From assembly GCA_019648995.1 (NCBI GenBank), contig BLXT01000208.1:217949-240888 (forward strand): a stretch of 22,940 bases of DNA, read 5' to 3'. Position 1 is the first letter of the stretch, and each line of letters starts with the position of its first letter. Shown one piece after another: positions 12,601-21,600 of the stretch. The translations under genes and the position numbers were made by a program. This DNA comes from Plakobranchus ocellatus (lineage: Eukaryota; Mollusca; Gastropoda; Plakobranchidae). The notes beneath the pieces are model-generated. The model did not search any database, was not told the origin of the DNA, and saw nothing but the letters and a program-made list of their open reading frames with translations.

Positions 12601-15600
12601 TGTACAAAAATTACTTAAAAATCTGCGACTACATGCGGTTGAATTAGTGAATTTTTTTTTACATTAAAAAATTAATAAAACAATACTCAATGTTTTGAGG
12701 AAAGATATATACCTCATATAAAATAGTTCAAATGTTGCTGCTGATTTGATCACATATTTTTCTTATGCTGAAGCAAATATGATCCATGTATATATTTTTT
12801 CAAAGAAATTTAATTTGTACACAAAGCAAATGCCATAAACTTCTTCCCTTTCTCCCAAATGCTTTATAGATTGCCCCAGACCTGAGCTCTAAAGCAACAT
12901 TGTGGGTAGACGTGTTGGATGTGAATGACAATCCACCAGAGTTTGAGAGATCCAACTATCTCTCTGCCATAGAGGAGTTTGCAGATATTGGAACTGTGGT
13001 CACTCAAGTGCAGGCCACAAGCTTAGATATTGGAGTGAATGCAGACATTTTGTATAGCCTGGTAGCTGGCAATGAGCAGGGAAAATTCACCATAGATGCT
13101 CATACAGGTAAAGCTGAACTGTTTTAGGACTTTGCTCTCATTAAGAGGTGTTTTGTTTTATATGTGTACACAAAACTATTTTTTAACAGAATTTTGTTTT
13201 CAATGATTTCATCTTTCCTTTTTTCACCCAAATAATTTCTCATTGACTCTTTAGGACAAAATTATTTTTTTTTAAATTCTGCAATGATTTCATATTTAAT
13301 TTTTTGTGCCATAATTTATATTTCTTTTGTATATTTTAAATGTTCCGACCTCACATAATTTGGCTTGAAATTTAGATTTTTCTTACATGCATTCATGAAA
13401 TGAAAATTGCGATTTTTTTCTTAGAGGTCACAAAGTATGTAAATAATCATAAAGGTGCAAATAATTTTATTTTATTTTTTTGTTAAAGTTATCTTTCCAA
13501 ACCAGCTCAAACGAGTCAGAAATTACATTTTGAACAGTTTAAATCCTTGTGTGCCACACACTGTATTTAATAAGCTCTGTGATGTGAAAACCAAATAGAG
13601 ATATATATTAAGCCTTTGCCAGATATCGTGTTTGTAATTTTTTAAAACAATTTATTTTATTTGTTCATTAATTTTTTTTTTTTTATTCTTAAAGGATGAA
13701 AAGATGGATAAAAATAAACTTGAAATTCTTTACCCTCAGAAATGATGCAAGAAACACCTGACCATAAGTACTGATCTTAAGATGAATTATTAGTTGTGAA
13801 ATTTAGGCAAGTTTTATTTACAAGCACTTTACAGGACTGTCAACACTTTACTCACTTCTCCTCTCTGTGCATAGGTAAAGTGATGGTGGCCGAGCCCCTG
13901 GACCATGAGCTATCTTCAGAGTACTTTCTTACAGTTCTTGCTACAGATCAAGGCAGTCCTCCCCTCACAGCCAGTACAGTCCTCAGTGTGAACATCACTG
14001 ACGTCAATGACAATTCCCCTCGCTTCAGCCAGGGCTCTTACACCCAGCATGTCTCTGAGGCTGCTACTGTTGGCACGGAAATCTTCAGGGTAGGATTTTA
14101 AGAGCAGGACTCGGCAAAATACTGTATGTTGCCATCTTAATGAAAAAACCTTATAGCCTAGTAGGAGTAAAAAAGAAAAAAAAAGTTATATAAATGCCAC
14201 ACTCTCTATTTCACCATTCTTTAATATTTTTTTACTATATCAAATACCTTATGCAATTTGTTAGGATCCATTGACTCTTAAATAACAAATCATTGGGTTA
14301 ATTTTGAAAGGACTCCTAGTTGCCTGAAAGTCTTTAGAATTTTTAGAAAATAAATGCCTTAAGATATATAATATTGGTGCAGAATATTTAATCTTTTTTA
14401 ATATTTCATTCTTTTTTTAAGATTCATAAGAAAAAACCATGCATAATGCATATAAAGCTGAGTAACATTATAATAATTTGGATTTTTTTTTAATAGCAAT
14501 TCAACAAGCCGTTGAAAATGACCGTTTAGTAAGTGTTTAATTTGTGAAATTCTTCCTGCAGTCAATTTTTTAAAGATTGCTAGTCCAGAAACATTACTTT
14601 CCAGGTTTCTCTATCTCTCTCTGTACCTTCATTTTCAAATTCTGTATTTTTTTTATTTTTTTTATTTTTTGCATACTATCAGGTAATGGCTACAGATAGT
14701 GACAGCCCACAGAATGCCAAAATCACATACAGTATCTTTGATGGTGACAGTACCAACCGTTTCATCATTGACCCACATCTTGGCATCATGCAAGTGAATG
14801 CACCACTAGACAGAGAAAAGGTACAGAGGAAAAGCATGATTATAAAACATCATTTTTCATTTTATTGTTTTAGTTTTTTAAAAATTGTTACATGGGAATT
14901 TCTTGTAAGTTTTTTTAAGCATTTATTCCATGATTTGCTACAGGTTGGGCTTTTGTAAAATAACCTTTTAAAAAAAAGTTACCGTTGCCAGACCACTTTT
15001 CTTATACCCCATGATAAATCCATTTCAGTTTTTTAAAAAACATAGTATCGGGATCTCATAAGTCTTTTTAGAGATTGATTAGGGGAATTAATTATAATAG
15101 CCATAAAAACTTCCATAAACCCTCGTCTAGGGCATTCCAGTTTGGAACTTAAGATCCCAATCTCAGGCTCTGGATATGCAGACATCTGTCCTATGGAAAG
15201 ACATAGGGCTTAAATCTCTTTATTTCTGATTCAAACCTGGCTAAGTTAACAATTGAAAACGAAAATTAATAAAGCAGTGAAGGATGCTAATGCGATGATG
15301 TGATTATTGTCTTCATTATTTAACAAGGGATAAACTTTCCAGTGTTTATTCTATAATCCATGTTGCTTATATCAGTTATCTTATAATCCTAGGTTTGCAC
15401 CTATGCAATTTAAAGGAATAGAATCATCCTGTGACTCAAAGTATTATCATCTTAATTTTGATTTTTTTTTTTTATTATTGTTTTTGTTTTTTGTCAAAAC
15501 TGTAATATTATTTCTAATTTTCATTGTAGTCGTCAGTGAAATATGGTGATGATTAAGTAAAAATATCCTTTTAACAAGACCAAAGAGTACGCTGATGATG

Positions 15601-18600
15601 CAGAGTTTTTTTTATTCCTATATCCTTGTGCAGACGGCCAGCTATTCCCTGGTGATTCAGGCCCATGACTCGGGCGTGCCTGTGCTGTCCAGCACCGCTG
15701 TGATCAACATCATAGTAGATGATGCCAATGATAATCCGCCTAGCTTCTCTCAGCACATCTACAGGGGACTTGTGCAGGTGAGGAATCCTCACTAGTTGCT
15801 ATTTCACTATAGTAATATGTCATGAAATTCATACAGTTGTGCAAGATGTTTGAGAAATTCTATAGACTTTCCAAATCAATTTTTTCGTTCCTGAAAATAT
15901 TTTTTTTTTACAAATATTCCTTTCATGATTTTTCAGTGCAAAAGTTCATAGAAAGTTGATTAAGCAATAACCAATGATCAGAAAAAAAAAAATAATAATA
16001 ATTTGCTCCTTGTGACTCATAACAAAATTGGTGATGCATGTTTTCTTTCTTTTAAACCATGTAAGTGAAAACAAAAAAAAATCGCTGTCTTTTTTGCAAT
16101 TTCTATAATTTTAATTAGAAAGGATTTCAAAGAAAAGAGAATACTAGTACATTGTCAATACCTTAAAAACGATAATTTTGAAAATTATTTCAATGTTGTG
16201 AAGTTTGCCCTTGTCAATTTTTTATTTTTTTTAAATGTCCAACTGTTAATAGCATAGTAAATAAAGTATACTAAATTGTAGTATGGTTTGCAACAGTTCT
16301 GTCCGCCATTTCCCAGCTCTTTCTTTGTCCAATATTACTTCTCCATTTAAATAAATTCATTAAACATGGTATTTTTATCTATATATCTTTTCTTTTGGAG
16401 TATTCTTGACAGCCAAATTTTACATTTTACCCATTCCATTCAAGCTAAGTTGTTGAAAAACTGCTGTACTAGACTCTCATTTTTCCTCTTTAGGTTTATC
16501 CCCACAAAATAATTTTAGTGGTAAGCATGAATAATTATATAAAGGAATTGTATGGACTCCCTGTGTACAGGAACATTTCTAGAACTGTCAAAACAAATTG
16601 AAATTTCACTCTAGAGTTTACTGTGTGTTCAGAACTTGATAGTTTTGAGTGAAAGTCGGCAGATTACAGGAAACTGAATAATTATTAAATTATTTAAAAC
16701 ATCAGCTATATCATCTAAGTTACTTTTCAAAATTACATTTAAAATTTTTTCAGGCATATCTAACCTTTCCCATTACCCATATGCCATTTTGTTATTTTAT
16801 TAAGTTCATTTTGTTTCTTTCTTCTCGTTTTAATTTAAGTTTTTTTTATTTTTTTATTTAATACATCAATGTTTAGTTTAAATTTAGTCTTTGGAGCTTT
16901 ACAATCAAAGATTTTTTTGGGGTATAAAAATGAAGAAAAAAAATTTACTGAGCCTTTCTTAGACATTGTTACTCTTAGAGCTTATCCATTGATCAATTTT
17001 ATGCACCCCTCTCCTCCCATATAGAAAGCAAAGTTAAGCTCTGTAAGTATAGTTTGAAACTGGAAAAGCTATAGATGTCTCTCTGGATGTCGTGACTAAC
17101 ACATTGAAGAAATTGTGACTCCTTAATTGTTCACTGCTTCTGGTTGTCATAAAGATTTTGAGACATTCTATTTCTAACTGAACACATAACATTTTCTGCC
17201 ATGTTCGAGAAAAAGAGAGGACAAGTTAAGTTGAACATGTGCCCTTTCTTTTTTTTAAAATCATGTTCCTCCCAGTTGGATGATTGTGTTGCTAAAGGAC
17301 GAAATTTTGTCTAGTAGTTGGATTTGGTTGATGGTTTTTTAATGACGTAATAATGCAACAATATGGCAGCATTTTTTTCTGCCATGTTCGAGAAAAAGAG
17401 AGGACAAGTTAAGTTGAACATGTACCCTTTCTTTTTTTTAAAATCATGTTCCTCCCAGTTGGATGATTGTGTTGCTATAGGACGAAATTTTGTCTAGTAG
17501 TTGGATTTGGTTGATGGTTTTTTAATGACGTAATAATGCAACAATATGGCAGCATTTTTTTTGTGGATTTTTTTATTTGTCTGTTTTTGTTAGTGGGTAG
17601 TTTTCTGCTCTTTGATCGGCCTGTATCATCAGCTGTAACTTACCGAAACTTGCCGTCAAAACATACAAATTGAAACATAAGCCATTTCTTTGGGCTGACA
17701 ACAGATACATTTATACCAGTTGTCTTTAAGGAAGGATATTTCATTGCCAGTAATACTTCTTGTTTGAATTTCCCTGATCTTCTTTGTGACGCAAAAAACA
17801 CTTTGATTCGCGTTATTGATTTCATCATTAAAACAAGCTTTTTTTTTTTTAGACAGAAAATTCAAGTATCTCGTAAACCTCTACTTAAAAAAAAATTAGA
17901 AATGCATGAAGATTTTTTTTTAATTTGTAGGATTTTATTGGTGAATTTGCAGCATTGTAGGACCATAACTCTTGCTTTTCTCTCAAAGCTCACTTGCCAC
18001 AGATTTTTATGAAGCTTTTACTATCTGCTTCAAAATCAAAAAAAAATTTTTATTAAAATGGTAAACGCAGATAATGGTTTCAAAAGTGTCTTAAATGAAA
18101 TGCACAAATATTGCAGATTGTTAGTGATAAAAGCAGTCAATAACTTTATTGCAAAAGAGACCATTGATGCCATGTGCATTCTTATCCTAAATCATCATCA
18201 TCATCATCTTTGCTTTTTTGTGTTCTCTTTCTTTTACTTGTTTTGCTCACACTAATAAAACTCTTTTTTATTGGTAACAGATAGGAAACGCATTTTTTTT
18301 TTATTGGTTTTATTTTTGTGTTGTAAAGCTCTTTGTAGTCTCAACATTCTTTCTTTGACCGAGAGTATCATGCCTGATTTCTCTTTTAGAACGATATTAA
18401 TGGAAAAGTAGTACAATTCTTGTTTGCCTAACAAACTGCTTGACTTTCATCTGCATTAAAGTTAGGATAATTTTAATCTTTCTCTTTCTCCCACGGTTTT
18501 AGCTCGTGAAATGTTTTGGGGGTACACTTTTTACTCTTTTTCTTGATGATATTAAAACTTAGCCCAGGAAATACGTAGCAGAGATTGATCCGATTGAAAG

Positions 18601-21600
18601 ATTTTATGATTAATTAAAAAAAAGAAACACTACTTTGGAAAGAAGTGAATAAACGCAACATACAATTCAACCCTTCCAATCTTTCCCTCGTTCCAATCTT
18701 TTTTTTCTGTAGTCTATAATTATTATTTGAGGTAGGTTTCTGGCGACCATTAACAATAATGATTACGTTTTTTTTGTTATTACAATGTCTCATGCTTTCC
18801 TCCCTTAGAGTATAAAAAAAAATTGTGCGTAATTTTATCTAACTTTGTTTGTTGATTCACCCAGCAAGTCTCAATTATTAAACTTTCTTGTATTCTGCCT
18901 TCCGCTGGATGTTAAAAAAAAATGGATATGAATCGAATTTTATCATCTGCCAAGGAAAAATGCAAGTCGCCTCTTAAGACAAGGCTTAATATCTGAAATA
19001 TCTGCTTTTGGTTTCCTCAGGAGGGTCGTCGCACCGGCATTGAGATTCTGACTGTAAGTGTCACAGACGTGGATCTGCCAGAGAATGGACGTCCATTCCA
19101 TTTTGAGATAGTGGAAGGCAATAAGAATGGAGAATTCCACATAGACAGCAGTGGTCTGATCAGCACGGCTGGAAAATTGTCAAAGCACGTCAAAGACATG
19201 TAAGTATAAAGTATTAACAACTGCTCTGTTTTGATCGATGATTTTGCTTTGAACTGTTGTTGGTGTAGAAAGTAATTTGAGGTCATTACTCAAATATTTG
19301 GTAATATAATTGTCTTGGATAGTGGTTATCATCTTTATGATAGTTCACTATATTTATAAAATTGGTCTTATGACTATATTTGGGTAAAGGGCCAATTTTT
19401 CATAAAATTCAGCTCTAGCCACACTGAGCTCTTGCTATCTTTGTCCTGAACAGTTTTAGTTGTTTTTTTTTTTGTGTGTGTGCCCTGATAACTTTCATGC
19501 TTATGTTCACAGTCAAATCTGAAATATTCAAATTTGGTGGCGCTATTGGACAATATCTTATTGTGTTTTGTAATAATCTAGTCTCATCAGTTTGTTCACT
19601 CATTTTTAAATTTGCGCTTGTTTGCACTGGTTGAAAAAGCAACAGCGAGTGTTTTTTTAGTCGAGGTCAATAATAGAATTTTGTTTCTTTCAGCTTATTT
19701 TTTTTTTCCATGATTGATAATACAAAAGGGCTTGGGTTCATGTTATCTTTTGTTTTTGCCTGACTCTTTGCTTTCTGCCCCAGTCTTTAGGATTACTAAT
19801 GATTATTGCATGTATGTTTAGAATTCTTTCTGTCCATATAATGCTTGTAGTCCTTCTTGTTAACTTTGAATTTGATCCTTCTATTTACAGCTACAACCTC
19901 ACAGTCCGAGCCCATGACAGCGGAGAGCCATCCTTGTCTTCAGATGCAATTGTGGAAATTGCAGTGGTGAATGACAGCCTACATGCCCCTGAGGTCAAAG
20001 ATATGTCCATCAATATAAGATCCTGCTCAGACAATTTCTTTGGGGGAGTCATCGGTCGAGTGAAAGCTCGAGATTTAGACCCTTATGATAAAATCGTCTT
20101 CACTATTGTATCCCCCAACAGCCACCTGTTTGATATTCATCGCTTTGATGGGAGACTCATCGCTCTGACGGGGTTGGATGCTGGACATTATGTAGTGAAT
20201 GCTAGTGTTTCAGATGGCAAGTTTACCAGCTATGCTAAAGTTGATGTGCATGTGGTGTGCACGAGCAAGGAAATGTTGGCTAGTGCAGTAACCATTCAAT
20301 TTGACAACCTGAGTGAAGAGCAATTCTATTCCAACTTCAGAGATGACTTTAGGCGTGTCTTGAAACATGAGCTTGGTGTCCGCACAAGGGATGTGGAGAT
20401 TATAAATGTGCAGCCGTCTTCAGAGAGTTTGGAGGGCATGGACCATGTGTTGCCTGCTTCTGCTCTGTCATCTTTATCCTCCAAGAAACATAGATCTAAG
20501 CGCAGCTCTGGACAGTTTGATGGTCATAGAGACAGCAAAAGCACCAGTTTGGATGTACTGTTTGCAGTGAGGAAGTCTGCCAATAGCTACTATCCTAGAC
20601 ATGTTCTCAAACGAAAAGTGAAGCGAGTGCTAGGTCGTATAGAGAGCAAGCTGGGTGTGGCCGTGGCTGATGTGTTTGGGGATATTTGTGAAAAAGACTC
20701 TTGTGATGTAGGTTCTTGTATTGCTAAAGTTGAATTTGATGAAAGCACCCTTGTACCTGTCACAGCCAATGGAGCTAGTTTTGTGTCTGCACGACATCGC
20801 TACATTCAGAAGTGTGTTTGTCTAGAAGGTAGGTGTATTAAAAAAAAATTAAATTTTTTATTAGAATTTTGAAAGAATAATTAACATACATTTAAGGATA
20901 AAAAAACAAAGGAGAGCCACCTGCTATGCATGTGCCTGCTCATAAAGGTTTTGTATGAATCCATTCTGAAAGACAGAACTATTCAAATTGTATTTTTATC
21001 ACTGCAGAAATAATTTTCTTGATTGTTTTACTTTTTGAAAAACGAAATTGTGTTTAAAGAACAATACAACAACAGAGATATTGTAAAGTCCATGACATGG
21101 TGAACTATTATTATTAGACACTTGACCCAAAGAACAAATGTCAAAGACTGAAAGGATCACATAGGGAGCTTAGTTGTTATGTTACAGGTGGCTTTTGCCC
21201 CGGCTTCTATCCATTTACATTACAGAGACTTGTTTTATAAGGGAAACATACCCCTTTTTTTGTGTGTTTCTTTTTAACACTTGCTCTAGGTAGTCCTACA
21301 TTTTTTATCAATGTTTACAATCATTCTTAACTTGATCTTTTATGAAATCAAGTTTCTATTAATTATTCAAATGTATAGGTGACTGTGCTGAACAAGTATG
21401 TGGTGACACAACCTGTACTGCTAACACAGTGTGCCAACGGAATGCTTTTGGTGACTTTGTCTGTCAGTGCCCCGAGGGACGCACAGGCCACAATTGTGAG
21501 GATGTTGTGCCACTATGCAGTGGTAACAGCTGTCCCATAGGTAATTGCTGTTTGTCAACTTCACTAATTTTCAATACTGCTATCTTTGTAGTCCAGCAAA

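Larger units (their letters stand above)
15778..19020. other. Longest intron, 3,243 bp
   Basis: This phase-0 intron in CA13 is more than three times any other here. The flanking protein joins smoothly (LVQ-EGRRTG), so no coding exon is needed inside. It holds the 183-bp duplication at 17192-17557 and a small ATC microsatellite at 18191-18208. Short open frames on both strands (for example 17764-18012 and 18252-18434) carry no domain I recognise. Its size would allow a regulatory element or an old insertion, but no transposon ends are visible. Confidence 0.8.

Noticed and set aside
15191-15208. Small hairpin CCTATG/CATAGG as a structured RNA
   Set aside because: A 6-bp stem is expected by chance in a window this long and has no supporting context.
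15571-15792. Antisense open frame over the CA12/CA13 exon
   Set aside because: It is the mirror of a well-supported sense exon and has no recognisable protein features.
17640-18434. Several short open frames on both strands in the long intron
   Set aside because: Low-complexity Lys/Phe/Ile-rich translations, mutually overlapping, with no splice-consistent cadherin, EGF or transposase motif.
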